A stretch of 64,000 bases of DNA from Taibaiella sp. (GCA_016786705.1 JAEUVV010000006.1:124001-188000), one strand, 5' to 3'; counted from the first letter of the stretch, positions 1-9,521 are shown. Numbers and translations are program-made. Notes: a model not told the origin generated them from the letters alone.

Positions 1-414
1 CACACCTGCGAAAATGCAACCAGCAGGCACCTGCGTACCTTCCAGGACCACCGCCCCGGCGGCAATGATGGTATTGCTGCCGATATGCACATTATCCATT
101 ATGATAGCCCCCATACCGATGAGTACATTATCCTCGACCGTGCAACCATGCACAATAGCGTTATGCCCTACCGAAACATTATTGCCCAGGATAGTTTTTG
201 TCTTTTCATAAGTACAATGAATACAGGCACCATCTTGTATATTCACCCGGTCGCCCATCCTGATGCTGTTTACATCGCCCCGCAGTACGGCGTTAAACCA
301 TATGCTGCATTCTTCCCCCATCACCACATCGCCAACTATGGTAGCATTAGGCGCAACAAAAACACTTTCCGGGATCAGGGGCATTACACCTTTCACTGGT
401 AATATTACTGGCAT
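1..414 (-). CDS. gamma carbonic anhydrase family protein, partial (3' end outside window)
   Basis: The first 138 codons read from an ATG at 414 and run off the window edge. The protein is a left-handed beta-helix hexapeptide-repeat protein of the gamma carbonic anhydrase (YrdA/PaaY) type. After a short N-terminal strand come the family blocks SIWFNAVLRGD, DGACIH and SVGHNAIVHGCTV, whose histidines are the expected zinc ligands, then IGMGAIIMDNVHIG. The family is usually about 170 residues, so roughly 30-40 C-terminal residues are missing. It probably binds a metal as a trimer in the cytoplasm. Carbonic anhydrase activity is not certain, because many members of this family are inactive in assays. 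It reads in the same direction as thyA, 36 bases downstream of it. Confidence 0.9.
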   Translation of the reverse strand, partial: MPVILPVKGVMPLIPESVFVAPNATIVGDVVMGEECSIWFNAVLRGDVNSIRMGDRVNIQDGACIHCTYEKTKTILGNNVSVGHNAIVHGCTVEDNVLIGMGAIIMDNVHIGSNTIIAAGAVVLEGTQVPAGCIFAGV

Positions 415-449
415 GATTTATTTTTAAAATTTAATAAGTTTCTGAATCA

Positions 450-1244
450 CTATATGGCAACGATCCCTTTTATATGCGGGTGCGCTTCATAATTTTCCAA
501 AGTGAAATCTTCAAACTTAAAGTCGAACAAATCTTTTACTTCCGGGTTGAGCTTCATCACCGGCAATGCGAAAGGGGTACGGGTCAGCTGCAGCTTGGCC
601 TGCTCCACATGATTAGTATATAAATGTACATCGCCGAAAGTATGGATAAAGGTACCCGGTTCCAGGCCGCAAACCTGCGCCATCATCATGGTCAGTAAGG
701 CATAGGAAGCAATATTAAAAGGTACACCCAGGAAAACATCCGCGCTGCGCTGGTACAACTGGCAGCTCAGCTTCCCGTTAGCTACATAAAACTGGAATAA
801 GGCATGACAAGGGCTCAGAGCCATCTGCGGTAATTCCGCCACGTTCCAGGCATTCACAATAATCCGCCTGCTATCGGGGTTGGTCCTGATCTGGTGGATC
901 GCGTCTTTGATCTGGTCATACACTTTACCATCAGCACCTTCCCAGCTGCGCCACTGCTTGCCATATACCGGTCCCAGGTCCCCGTTTTCATCGGCCCATT
1001 CATCCCAGATACGCACGCCATGCTCTTTCAGGTAAGCGACGTTGGTATCACCTTTCAGGAACCAGAGTAATTCGTATATAATTGACTTCAGGTGAAGCTT
1101 TTTAGTCGTTACCAGGGGGAATCCTTCACTCAGGTCGAAACGCATCTGGTGACCGAATACACTGATGGTACCGGTCCCGGTACGATCTTCTTTCTGCACT
1201 CCGGTATCTAATATATGTTGCAGCAGTTGCAAATATTGTTGCAT
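450..1244 (-). CDS. thyA: thymidylate synthase
   Basis: This 264-residue protein has the same length as the E. coli enzyme and methylates dUMP to dTMP using 5,10-methylenetetrahydrofolate. Visible motifs are the N-terminal EDRTGTGT phosphate-binding stretch, the active-site block [13 protein letters not shown] with the catalytic cysteine near residue 146, the [20 protein letters not shown] block that positions dUMP, and the C-terminal [10 protein letters not shown]. The ATG at 1244 follows a TAACTTTG promoter box by about 20 bases. dcd at 12,686 supplies the same dUMP/dTMP pathway but is not linked to it. Confidence 0.98.
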   Translation of the reverse strand: MQQYLQLLQHILDTGVQKEDRTGTGTISVFGHQMRFDLSEGFPLVTTKKLHLKSIIYELLWFLKGDTNVAYLKEHGVRIWDEWADENGDLGPVYGKQWRSWEGADGKVYDQIKDAIHQIRTNPDSRRIIVNAWNVAELPQMALSPCHALFQFYVANGKLSCQLYQRSADVFLGVPFNIASYALLTMMMAQVCGLEPGTFIHTFGDVHLYTNHVEQAKLQLTRTPFALPVMKLNPEVKDLFDFKFEDFTLENYEAHPHIKGIVAI

Positions 1245-1263
1245 GTTGTTTTAATTATGCAGA

Positions 1264-1271
1264 CAAAGTTA
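1264..1271 (-). promoter_or_regulatory. Bacteroidota -7 box for thyA
   Basis: The minus strand reads TAACTTTG, an exact TAnnTTTG match, 20 bases before the thyA ATG. No clear -33 TTG is seen at the usual distance, so the call rests on the -7 box and its position. Confidence 0.5.
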
Positions 1272-1418
1272 GGCAAAATTCAGGCTTAAGCCTATTTGCT
1301 GAAATCAACCGGTGTGGATAAATATGCAAGCACATTACCGGTAGAGCACATACCCTATTTTAACAAAATCTTCTTTAATGTACAGGCTACTGCATTTTTT
1401 AATAAAACCCTGATACAG

Positions 1419-1426
1419 TACCTTTG
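1419..1426 (+). promoter_or_regulatory. Bacteroidota -7 box
   Basis: TACCTTTG is an exact TAnnTTTG match. It implies a transcript starting near 1433 that covers the hypothetical gene ending at 1796, and it argues against any start for that gene upstream of about 1430. Confidence 0.45.
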
Positions 1427-1448
1427 CGCGGTATTTTGTGAAAATAAT

Positions 1449-1796
1449 CTGAATTACAAAGTCCTGAAAAACTTCCTGCTCATATTAATTTCCCTGTTTC
1501 TCTTTTCCGGTCTGACCACAGCCGGGGCAGTATTTGGGGCGCAGCACTCTGGTATACCGGAATATTTTTTTGAAAAAGATGAGCTTACTGAAGTTTTTTC
1601 CGATGACCTGATCATTACCCGGAAACTATGCCGTGAAGTCAGTGACAAGGGCGTTTTTCCACAATACCCCGATAATGATTCAGAACTAAAAGCAATTTAC
1701 AAAAACAGGGACCCCTTTACTTATCCCTATCCCGTTTCCACTTTCCGGAAACAAGCCATCTGCTACGGCCTCCTGTTTTTACAGCAATTGTTTTGA
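1449..1796 (+). CDS. hypothetical secreted or anchored small protein, start uncertain
   Basis: This open frame has no recognised family. From about 1449 it encodes a basic start followed by a strongly hydrophobic stretch (KNFLLILISLFLFSGL) that looks like a signal peptide or membrane anchor, then about 85 mostly polar residues and a hydrophobic C-terminus. The frame stays open back to a TTG at 1296, but a TACCTTTG promoter box at 1419-1426 lies inside that extension. No in-frame ATG exists, so the start shown is a CTG and is a guess. A GTG at 1438 in another frame begins V-K-I-I and stops after four codons, so a frameshift near the start, or a decaying gene, is possible. Confidence 0.35.
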   Translation: MNYKVLKNFLLILISLFLFSGLTTAGAVFGAQHSGIPEYFFEKDELTEVFSDDLIITRKLCREVSDKGVFPQYPDNDSELKAIYKNRDPFTYPYPVSTFRKQAICYGLLFLQQLF

Positions 1797-1919
1797 TCCA
1801 AACGATTACCCTGACTTATTCTTTTAAGATCAGGCATCAGCCCTGATCTGCATTCCCTTTTTATTGTTTAATGCACGGTATTGATACATCGTGTGCTATT
1901 TTATTATTTGAAAAAAATT

Positions 1920-3017
1920 ATGATCCGGATGAACAGCAAAAGCATTTTGATCGCAGGCACCTTTATGGCCCTGCTGGCATCATGTGGCAACCAGAACGAA
2001 AAAACTAAAGAAAACGAAATAAAAACACTACCCGTATATGTAGTCACAGCCAGGGATACTATAGTTGAGGTGCCCTATGTAGCAGATATACAGGCCAACA
2101 GGAATGTAGAAGTACATAGCCGCACGGAAGGCCTGCTGGAAAAGATCTATATTAAGGAAGGCCAGCACGTTAATAAAGGACAATTACTATTCAAGATCAA
2201 TGACAGTGAGCTGCAGATAGAATTAAGTAAAGCAACCGCCGCCTATAACAGCGCAAAGGCAGATGCTAAAGTAGCCCAGGTGGAAGCGGAGAGGGTACAG
2301 ACCCTGGTAGACAAAAAAGTGATCACCAAGACAGAGCTGGACCTTGCCCGGGCAAAGTATAATGCCGCCCTTGCAAAAGCTGAAGTCGCCTTATCGGAAA
2401 AGAACGCAGTGAGTAAGCGCATCTCTTACACCTCGATACATTCCCCCTTTACCGGGGTGGTAGACCGGCTTCCCTTAAAAGAAGGTAGCCTGGTAGCCCC
2501 TAATTCTTTGCTGACTACGCTCTCCGATATACATACGATCTATGCTTATTTCAACATTTCCGAAAATGAGTACCTGCAGCTGGCGGGCAATGACACCCAT
2601 GATTATAACCTGGATGCGATAAAGCTGGTGCTGCCCAATGGCAATTCCTACCCATTCTCCGGGAAGCTCAGCAGCGCGGAAAGCGAGATTGATGAAAATA
2701 CAGGGAACATCGCCTATAAAGTACAATTTGATAACCCCCGGGGTATCCTGCGCCACGGTGCCTCCGGTAAGATCCTCATTACCCGCTCTTTCCCCAAAGC
2801 GATCCTGATCCCGCAAAAAGCGGTCTTCGAGATCCAGGATAAAAATTATGTATTCCTGGTTAATAATGAAGGCGTCGTAAAAATGACCGGCGTTGCAGTA
2901 AGCCAGCGTATCGCAGACAATTACCTGGTCCTTTCCGGGCTTAAAGCAAACGACCGCATCGTGCTGGAAGGCATACAATCCATCCGCGACGGCCAGAAGA
3001 TCCAGGTCCGCCAATAG
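1920..3017 (+). CDS. RND efflux periplasmic adaptor lipoprotein (AcrA/MexA type)
   Basis: This is the membrane-fusion subunit that links the inner-membrane RND pump to the outer-membrane channel. The ATG at 1920 gives a lipoprotein signal with lipobox LLASC and lipidated Cys22; a second ATG at 1929 is equally possible. The frame is open back to a TTG at 1881, but that would spoil the signal peptide. After it come a biotinyl-lipoyl-like half (EVHSRTEGLLEKIYIKEGQ), an alpha-helical hairpin of roughly 75 residues, the second lipoyl half (SIHSPFTGVVDR), and the beta-barrel and membrane-proximal domains. It is the first gene of a three-gene operon with the permease and outer-membrane factor. Confidence 0.93.
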   Translation: MIRMNSKSILIAGTFMALLASCGNQNEKTKENEIKTLPVYVVTARDTIVEVPYVADIQANRNVEVHSRTEGLLEKIYIKEGQHVNKGQLLFKINDSELQIELSKATAAYNSAKADAKVAQVEAERVQTLVDKKVITKTELDLARAKYNAALAKAEVALSEKNAVSKRISYTSIHSPFTGVVDRLPLKEGSLVAPNSLLTTLSDIHTIYAYFNISENEYLQLAGNDTHDYNLDAIKLVLPNGNSYPFSGKLSSAESEIDENTGNIAYKVQFDNPRGILRHGASGKILITRSFPKAILIPQKAVFEIQDKNYVFLVNNEGVVKMTGVAVSQRIADNYLVLSGLKANDRIVLEGIQSIRDGQKIQVRQ

Positions 3018-3092
3018 CCTTTATAATATATCCTTTTCGTAAAGCTGGTACTTTAAGTACCAGTCCTGTTTGATTTAGAAAATGAATTTGAA

Positions 3093-6000
3093 ATGGTTGA
3101 AACATTTATCAGACGACCGGTCTTATCACTGGTTATCTCTATTATTATCACGCTCCTGGGTATCCTGGCGCTGGTAGGACTACCTATTACCCAATTTCCA
3201 GACATTGTTCCTCCCTCCGTTTCCGTAACGGCCCGCTATACCGGTGCCAATGCCGAAGTTTCCGTAGATGCCGTAGCCGTTCCTCTGGAAAAAGCCATTA
3301 ACGGCGTACCCGGCATGACTTATATGACCACGGTGACCGGAAATGACGGTGTTACCCTGATCACGGTTTACTTTGAAGTAGGCACCGATCCCGATATCGC
3401 CGCGGTGAACGTGCAAAACAGGGTAACCACAGTACTGGACGAACTTCCTGAAGAAGTAATCAAAGCTGGGGTAACTACCGAGAAAGAGGTAAACAGTATG
3501 TTGATGTACCTCAACATCACCAGTACGGATAAGAACCAGGATGAAAGCTTCATCTACAACTTTACCGATATTAATGTATTAAAAGAGCTGAAACGTATAG
3601 ATGGCGTAGGCCGGGCCGAGATCATGGGCCAGAAAGACTATGCCATGCGTGTCTGGCTAAAGCCGGATAAATTACTTGCTTATAAAGTATCTACTGATGA
3701 AGTCATTGCCGCATTAAGAAACCAGAATGTTTCTGCAGCCCCGGGAAAAACCGGGGAAAGCTCGGGCAAGACCGTGAATGAGCTGCAATATGTATTGCGC
3801 TATACCGGTAAATTCTCGGAACCGGTACAGTATGAAAATATCGCGATCAGGGCCAACAGCGATGGTACTATATTAAAACTAAAAGATGTGGCCGAAGTAG
3901 AATTTGGCGCTATGAGCTATAATATGGCCTCTAAAAGCGATGGCAGCCCTTCGGCTTCCATTATGATCAAGCAAAGGCCCGGCTCCAACGCCAGCGATGT
4001 AATTAAGAATATTAAGGCCAAAATGGAGGAGCTTAAAGAAACCAGCTTCCCGCCCGGTATGGAAGTCAGCTATGCCTATGACGTTTCGCGCTTCCTGGAC
4101 GCTTCCATATCCGCCGTATTGATGACCTTACTCGAGGCCTTTATCCTGGTAGGTATAGTCGTGTTTATTTTCCTGCAAGACTGGCGCTCCACGCTCATTC
4201 CTATGCTGGCCGTTCCCGTCGCGCTGGTAGGTACCCTGGCCTGCATGCTGATGCTGGGCTTCTCTATCAACCTGCTGACCTTGTTTGCCCTGGTACTGGC
4301 CATCGGTATCGTGGTTGATAACGCGATCGTCGTCGTGGAAGCGGTACACGTAAAAATGGTAGAAGAGCACCTGCCGCCACTGGAAGCGACCATTGCCGCT
4401 ATGAAGGAAATTACCGGCGCTATTATTGCCATTACCCTGGTAATGTCGGCGGTATTTGTACCGGTAGCGTTTTTAAGCGGCCCGGTGGGCGTTTTCTACC
4501 GCCAGTTTTCCTTAACGCTTGCCTGTGCTATTGTTATTTCCGGGATCAATGCCTTAACCCTGACCCCGGCATTATGCGCCATGATGCTGAAACATTCGGG
4601 ACCGGTGAAAAGTAAAAGCCTGCTGCAAAGATTTTTTAACGGGTTCAATAAAAAATTTGACGCGACCAATAATAAATACCAGGGACTGCTGAAACGCAGT
4701 GCCGGTAAGCGCGGCCTGACAATGCTTTTACTGGTAGTATTTTTTGTACTCACCTGGGGTGCGGGCGCTATACTACCAGGGGGCTTTATCCCTACAGAAG
4801 ACCAGGGTATGATCTATGTAAATGTTACCACGCCTAATGCAGCAACGGTAGAACGTACTGAAAAAGTGCTGGACGAGATCAATGCCATTGCAAAAGAAGT
4901 GGAAGGTGTAGAAAGTGTAACCACGCTGGCGGGTTATAGCTTAACTAATGAAATTGCCGGCTCTTCTTACGGTATGGGCATGATCAACCTAAAACCCTGG
5001 AAAGAGCGTAGCAAAAGCGCGGATGATATCATTGCCGAATTGGTGGAAAAGACCGCAGGCATTAGTGATGCCCGTATCGAGATCTTCTCGCCACCCACGG
5101 TGCCCGGCTTCGGTAATTCCAGCGGCTTTGAATTAAGATTGCTGAACCGGGGCGATGGCAGTACCTTAGGCACTTCCGAGGTAACCAAACAATTTATGGA
5201 TGCCCTGGCCAATGAACCCGCTGTACGGAATACTTTTACCAGCTTCGACGCTTCTTTCCCGCAATACATGATCCATGTGGATTATGATATGGCGGCCAAG
5301 AAAGGCGTAACGGTAGATAATGCCATGAATACCCTGCAAACGCTCATGGGTAGCTATTATGCCACCAACTTTATACGCTTTAACCAGATGTATAAAGTAA
5401 TGGTACAGGCAGGACCGGAGTACCGGGCGGAGCCGCAGGACATCCTGGAACAATATGTAAAAAATGACCGCGGGGAAATGGTGCCCTTCTCCTCTTTTGT
5501 AAGACTGGAAAGGGTTTACGGCCCCGAGCAGCTGACCCGTTACAATATGTATACCTCCGCAATGATAAATGGAGAGCCGGCTGAAGGGCGTAGCAGTAGT
5601 GACGCTATTGCCGCGGTGGCCAAAGTCGCGGAAGAAAAGCTGCCCCGCGGCTACAGTATCGACTGGTCCGGTATGACCCGTGAAGAGATCATCTCCGGTA
5701 ACCAGGCTTTATACATCTTCGCTCTCTGCTTGTTGTTTGTTTACCTTTTACTGGCCGCGCAATATGAAAGTTTCCTGCTACCGCTCTCCGTATTATTAAG
5801 CTTACCGGCAGGTATCTTCGGTTCCTTTATCGCTTTAAAGCTTGCGGGGCTGGACAATAATATTTACGCGCAGGTGGCCCTGGTCATGCTTATCGGCCTT
5901 TTAGGAAAAAATGCGATCCTCATTGTAGAGTTCGCCATACAACGCCGCAAAGACGGCTTACCTATTTTAAAAGCCGCCATAGAAGGTGCCGGGCAAAGGT

Positions 6001-6233
6001 TACGCCCGATCTTAATGACCTCGTTCGCTTTCGTTGCCGGGCTGATCCCTTTATGTATCGCTTCCGGCGCCGGCGCTATGGGCAACCGCTCTATTGGTGT
6101 GGCAGCAGCCGGGGGCATGTTGATCGGGACGATATTCGGCATTATAGTTATCCCCGGGCTCTATGTCTTATTTGCCACGATATCTGAGCGCAAGAAAAGA
6201 AAGAAGGCCATTATCCATGCCCGGTCCAAATAA
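3093..6233 (+). CDS. RND multidrug efflux permease, HAE1 family (AcrB type)
   Basis: This 1046-residue protein is standard length for an AcrB-like proton-driven drug exporter of the inner membrane. It has the duplicated plan: TM1, a large periplasmic porter domain, TM2-6, then the second half repeated. The TM4 motif reads GIVVDNAIVVVE, with Asp409 kept but the second AcrB aspartate replaced by Asn410. The TM10 lysine motif GLLGKNAILIVEFA is intact. The C-terminus ends in a basic tail (ERKKRKKA). It begins 75 bases after the adaptor gene. Substrates cannot be read from sequence. Confidence 0.96.
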   Translation: MVETFIRRPVLSLVISIIITLLGILALVGLPITQFPDIVPPSVSVTARYTGANAEVSVDAVAVPLEKAINGVPGMTYMTTVTGNDGVTLITVYFEVGTDPDIAAVNVQNRVTTVLDELPEEVIKAGVTTEKEVNSMLMYLNITSTDKNQDESFIYNFTDINVLKELKRIDGVGRAEIMGQKDYAMRVWLKPDKLLAYKVSTDEVIAALRNQNVSAAPGKTGESSGKTVNELQYVLRYTGKFSEPVQYENIAIRANSDGTILKLKDVAEVEFGAMSYNMASKSDGSPSASIMIKQRPGSNASDVIKNIKAKMEELKETSFPPGMEVSYAYDVSRFLDASISAVLMTLLEAFILVGIVVFIFLQDWRSTLIPMLAVPVALVGTLACMLMLGFSINLLTLFALVLAIGIVVDNAIVVVEAVHVKMVEEHLPPLEATIAAMKEITGAIIAITLVMSAVFVPVAFLSGPVGVFYRQFSLTLACAIVISGINALTLTPALCAMMLKHSGPVKSKSLLQRFFNGFNKKFDATNNKYQGLLKRSAGKRGLTMLLLVVFFVLTWGAGAILPGGFIPTEDQGMIYVNVTTPNAATVERTEKVLDEINAIAKEVEGVESVTTLAGYSLTNEIAGSSYGMGMINLKPWKERSKSADDIIAELVEKTAGISDARIEIFSPPTVPGFGNSSGFELRLLNRGDGSTLGTSEVTKQFMDALANEPAVRNTFTSFDASFPQYMIHVDYDMAAKKGVTVDNAMNTLQTLMGSYYATNFIRFNQMYKVMVQAGPEYRAEPQDILEQYVKNDRGEMVPFSSFVRLERVYGPEQLTRYNMYTSAMINGEPAEGRSSSDAIAAVAKVAEEKLPRGYSIDWSGMTREEIISGNQALYIFALCLLFVYLLLAAQYESFLLPLSVLLSLPAGIFGSFIALKLAGLDNNIYAQVALVMLIGLLGKNAILIVEFAIQRRKDGLPILKAAIEGAGQRLRPILMTSFAFVAGLIPLCIASGAGAMGNRSIGVAAAGGMLIGTIFGIIVIPGLYVLFATISERKKRKKAIIHARSK

Positions 6234-6251
6234 TTTTAAATCAACACATTC

Positions 6252-7703
6252 ATGTTTACGACTCAAAAATATATAAGTATACTTTTAACGGGATTAAGCC
6301 TGGGCATCGGCGCCTGTGGCATCCCTTCAAAAGTAAGCCGGAAAGAAAATATAAAAGTGCCCGAACAATATACCGGTATCAATAGTACAGATAGTGCAAG
6401 CGTTGCACAACTGAACTACCGTGATTTTTTCAAAGACACTCATCTTACCGCTATCATTGACGAGGTGCTTCAAAACAACTACGATCAAAGAATCGCGGAA
6501 GAACAGCTTAAGATCGCCTCAGCCTACCTGCTCGCGCGCAAAGGAGCCCTGCTACCGAGTGTCCAGGCCGGTATCAATGCTTCAGGAACACGCTATGGCA
6601 AGCATACGATAGAAGGGGTGGGTAACTTTGATACCAACCTTTCTCCTAACATCGATGAAAGCCAGAAAGTAAATACTTCTTTTACACCCAATTACTGGCT
6701 GGGCCTGAGCGTCGGCTGGGAAATAGATATCTGGGGCAAGCTGGCCAGCCTTAAAAAAGCGGCGCAAAAGCGCTTCCTGGCTACACAGCAGGCCAGGGAC
6801 CTGGTGCAGGCTACCCTGGTCACACAAGCCGCCAGCTTATACTATGAGCTGGTCACACTGGATAAAATGTCGGCCATCCTGAAAGATAATATCAAATTAC
6901 AGGAGCAGGCGCTGGAGATCGTGAATATCCAGAAAGAAGTAGGCCGGGCTACCGAACTGGCCGTACAGCAATTCAACGCGCAACTGTCCAATACAGAAGC
7001 GAGCTGGGTGGAAATACAGCAACAAACTACGGATGTTGAAAACCAGCTACTGGCGCTGATGGGGCGTTTTGAAGGTACCATAAAGCGTTCCGAAAAAATA
7101 GAACCGGCACACCTTCCGCTGAAAATGGACCATGGCCATCCCGCGCAACTTTTAAGCTACCGCCCAGATATCCAAATGGCCTATTCAGAACTGGAAGCCA
7201 TTCATGCTGATGCAAAAGCGGCAAGAGCGGCCTTTTTCCCTACCATAAGCTTATCCGCTTATGGTGCTTACAATGCCTTTAACTCCAGCTACTTGTTTAA
7301 CCCGACCTCCCTGGCCTATCAACTGCTGGGCAATATGGTAGCGCCGGTCTTCCAGCAAAACCAGCTGAAAAGCCAGTTTAAAGTAGCGACCGCGCAGCAG
7401 GAGATCGCTTTCCTGGAATACCAGAGAACAGTAGTCGGCGCGTTCCAGGAGGTCAAAACATTGATCCGGTATATTGAAAACAACCAAAAGATACTGGATT
7501 TTAAAAGTAAAGAGGTAAGTGCGCTGGCCAATAGCGTGGAGATCTCCAATGACCTGTATGTGACCGGCTATGCCAACTACCTGGAAATCATTAACGCGCA
7601 GAGGAGTAAGCGGGCAGCCGACCTGGACCAGGTGCAGGCCAGAAGAAACCAGGCCCAGGCTATGATACAATTGTACAAAGCTTTAGGCGGGGGCTGGCAA
7701 TAA
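6252..7703 (+). CDS. outer-membrane efflux lipoprotein, TolC/OprM (NodT) family
   Basis: This is the outer-membrane channel of the RND pump. A lipoprotein signal ends at Cys22 (GIGAC). The mature part has two TolC-type repeats, with SVGWEIDIWGKL at the end of the first barrel segment and the matching AYQLLGNMVAPVFQQNQL in the second. The C-terminal helix carries NAQRSKRAADLDQVQARRNQ and ends GGGWQ, typical of NodT-type members. It begins 18 bases after the permease and is followed directly by a hairpin terminator, so it closes the operon. Confidence 0.95.
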   Translation: MFTTQKYISILLTGLSLGIGACGIPSKVSRKENIKVPEQYTGINSTDSASVAQLNYRDFFKDTHLTAIIDEVLQNNYDQRIAEEQLKIASAYLLARKGALLPSVQAGINASGTRYGKHTIEGVGNFDTNLSPNIDESQKVNTSFTPNYWLGLSVGWEIDIWGKLASLKKAAQKRFLATQQARDLVQATLVTQAASLYYELVTLDKMSAILKDNIKLQEQALEIVNIQKEVGRATELAVQQFNAQLSNTEASWVEIQQQTTDVENQLLALMGRFEGTIKRSEKIEPAHLPLKMDHGHPAQLLSYRPDIQMAYSELEAIHADAKAARAAFFPTISLSAYGAYNAFNSSYLFNPTSLAYQLLGNMVAPVFQQNQLKSQFKVATAQQEIAFLEYQRTVVGAFQEVKTLIRYIENNQKILDFKSKEVSALANSVEISNDLYVTGYANYLEIINAQRSKRAADLDQVQARRNQAQAMIQLYKALGGGWQ

Positions 7704-7709
7704 GGAATC

Positions 7710-7745
7710 AAACCTATAAGGTTTCAAAAGCCTTATAGGTTTTTA
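7710..7745 (+). terminator. Rho-independent terminator of the RND operon
   Basis: AACCTATAAGG (7711-7721) pairs with CCTTATAGGTT (7731-7741) and is followed by TTTTATT. It lies just after the outer-membrane factor stop codon. Confidence 0.8.
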
Positions 7746-7842
7746 TTATTTGTCGTCTTTCGACATACCCAGGTTGACAAATCGGAGTGTTCCAGGGCAC
7801 CTGCTTCTCTTTTTGGTATTGTGCCTGTTTTGAATTTAAGCT

Positions 7843-7850
7843 TACCTTTG
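7843..7850 (+). promoter_or_regulatory. Promoter of queE-uppP
   Basis: TACCTTTG (7843-7850) with TTG at 7819-7821 and a 21-base spacer. The ATG at 7861 is only 10 bases past the box, so the mRNA leader must be extremely short or absent. Confidence 0.7.
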
Positions 7851-7860
7851 TGCCGTTTTT

Positions 7861-8481
7861 ATGGAAACAAATGAATTGTACGAGGTAAAATATCCGGTCA
7901 TGGAGCATTTCTACACCCTGCAGGGTGAAGGGGCTTATGCCGGTCAGGCTGCTTACTTCATCCGCCTGGGCGGCTGTGATGTAGGCTGTGTATGGTGTGA
8001 TGTGAAAGAGAGCTGGGATGCCGCAGCACATCCTCAAATGAGTGTCCGGGAAATAGTGGACCTGGCAGCGGCACACCCGGGCCGTATCGCCGTCATTACC
8101 GGTGGCGAACCTTCCATGTATGACCTTAGCGCATTGACGCAAGGACTGAAGGCGGCCGGCTTCAGAACGCATATTGAAACATCCGCTTCCTCGCCTTTAA
8201 GCGGTACTCTGGATTGGGTAACGCTTTCTCCCAAAAAGTTTAAGGCGCCCTTGCCCGGGAACATGAGCTGGGCCCATGAATTAAAAATCGTGGTCTTTAA
8301 TCAATCGGACTTTAAGTGGGCCGAGCAATACGCCGCCCTTGTGCCGCCCGATTGTAAGCTTTACCTGCAAGCCGAGTGGGATAAAAAAGAGCAGATCACA
8401 CCATTGATCCTGGAATACATTATGGCGCACCCCCAATGGCAATTATCTTTACAAACGCATAAATATTTAAACATCCCATAG
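7861..8481 (+). CDS. queE: 7-carboxy-7-deazaguanine synthase (radical SAM)
   Basis: QueE converts 6-carboxytetrahydropterin to 7-carboxy-7-deazaguanine in the queuosine/deazapurine pathway. The radical SAM cysteines are Cys39, Cys43 and Cys46 (C-x3-C-x2-C), and the TLQGEGAYAG substrate-binding segment lies near residue 19. ITGGEPSMYDL supplies the SAM-binding GGE motif. At 206 residues it is a normal short QueE. The other queuosine genes are not in this window. The stop is four bases before uppP, so the two are co-transcribed. Confidence 0.93.
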   Translation: METNELYEVKYPVMEHFYTLQGEGAYAGQAAYFIRLGGCDVGCVWCDVKESWDAAAHPQMSVREIVDLAAAHPGRIAVITGGEPSMYDLSALTQGLKAAGFRTHIETSASSPLSGTLDWVTLSPKKFKAPLPGNMSWAHELKIVVFNQSDFKWAEQYAALVPPDCKLYLQAEWDKKEQITPLILEYIMAHPQWQLSLQTHKYLNIP

Positions 8482-8485
8482 TAAG

Positions 8486-9280
8486 ATGACTTTAGTACAA
8501 GCTATAATACTGGCCATCATTGAAGGCCTGACCGAGTTTTTACCGGTATCTTCAACCGGCCATATGATCATTGGCAGCGCATTGATGGGCCTGGAGCCCA
8601 GTCCCTTCGTAAAGCTGTTCCTGATCGTCATCCAGCTGGGCACTATCCTTTCTGTACTGGTACTTTACTACAAAAGATTTTTCCAAACAATTAGTTTTTA
8701 TTTTAAGCTAGTAGTAGCGGCCATACCGGCCTCTATATTAGGGGTTTTATTGAACGACTATATTGACGCTGCCCTGGAAAGCCCGCTCGTAGTGGCGATC
8801 ACCCTGGTGTTAGGTGGCGTATTACTATTATTTGTCGACAAATGGTTTAACAAGCCTAAAGTAGAAGATATAGAGCAGGTGAACTACAAAAAATCATTTA
8901 TGATAGGGGTATACCAATGTCTGGCACTGATACCCGGCATGTCACGCTCTGCAAGCACCATTGTGGGTGGTATGACCCAGGGGCTAAGCCGTAAGCTTGC
9001 TGCTGAATTTTCATTTTTCTTAGCGATACCGATGATGTTCGGCGCTTCACTCATCAAGTTGCTGAAGTTCTTTAAGGACGGGAATACCTTTACAGGAGAA
9101 GAGATCCGGTTGCTGGTAGTGGGTAATGTGGTTGGATTTGTTGTAGCCATTATCGCTATCAAATCTTTTATCGGTATCCTGACCAAGTATGGCTTTAAAG
9201 CGTTTGGCTGGTATAGAATCCTGGTGGGCCTGGTGATCATCGCGGTACTTGCTACCGGTCATGAACTCAATATTATTTAA
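8486..9280 (+). CDS. uppP: undecaprenyl-diphosphatase (BacA/UppP family)
   Basis: This integral inner-membrane enzyme dephosphorylates undecaprenyl diphosphate to recycle the lipid carrier for peptidoglycan and polysaccharide synthesis. The two catalytic signatures are intact: EGLTEFLPVSSTGHM near residues 13-27 and IPGMSRSASTIVGG near residues 148-161. The protein has 264 residues, the family's usual length, with seven or eight hydrophobic segments. It is the second gene of the queE transcript. Members of the family can confer bacitracin tolerance. Confidence 0.97.
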   Translation: MTLVQAIILAIIEGLTEFLPVSSTGHMIIGSALMGLEPSPFVKLFLIVIQLGTILSVLVLYYKRFFQTISFYFKLVVAAIPASILGVLLNDYIDAALESPLVVAITLVLGGVLLLFVDKWFNKPKVEDIEQVNYKKSFMIGVYQCLALIPGMSRSASTIVGGMTQGLSRKLAAEFSFFLAIPMMFGASLIKLLKFFKDGNTFTGEEIRLLVVGNVVGFVVAIIAIKSFIGILTKYGFKAFGWYRILVGLVIIAVLATGHELNII

Positions 9281-9312
9281 AAAGAACCTGATAAAATTTA
9301 AGCTTTGGTAAA

Positions 9313-9489
9313 TTACCAAAGCTTAAATCCGTAATATCCTGCTATAAATACAACGATCCATAGCAAACCTTTTATAAAGAAAAACCAGAAGCCGGCTATC
9401 CCGAAACGCTTTAGCCACTTCTTCAGTCCTTTGGCTTTTTGCTTTTCCGCTACCGGTTCTATATTGTTTTGCAACTGATCCTGATTCAT
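9313..9489 (-). CDS. small single-pass membrane protein
   Basis: From the ATG at 9489 this gives 58 residues: a polar Gln/Asn-rich N-terminus, a basic patch (KQKAKGLKKWLKRFG), then one long aromatic-rich membrane helix (FWFFFIKGLLWIVVFIAGYYGF) ending KLW. An in-frame GTG at 9501 lies nearly on the predicted transcription start and is less likely. I recognise no named family; proteins of this shape recur in Bacteroidota. A TAAATTTG promoter box lies at 9514-9521. Function unknown. Confidence 0.7.
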   Translation of the reverse strand: MNQDQLQNNIEPVAEKQKAKGLKKWLKRFGIAGFWFFFIKGLLWIVVFIAGYYGFKLW

Positions 9490-9513
9490 ATCCTTGAGCA
9501 CCTTTTGAATTTA

Positions 9514-9521
9514 CAAATTTA
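9514..9521 (-). promoter_or_regulatory. Promoter of the small membrane protein gene
   Basis: The minus strand reads TTG, 18 bases, then TAAATTTG, ending 24 bases before the ATG at 9489. Confidence 0.55.
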
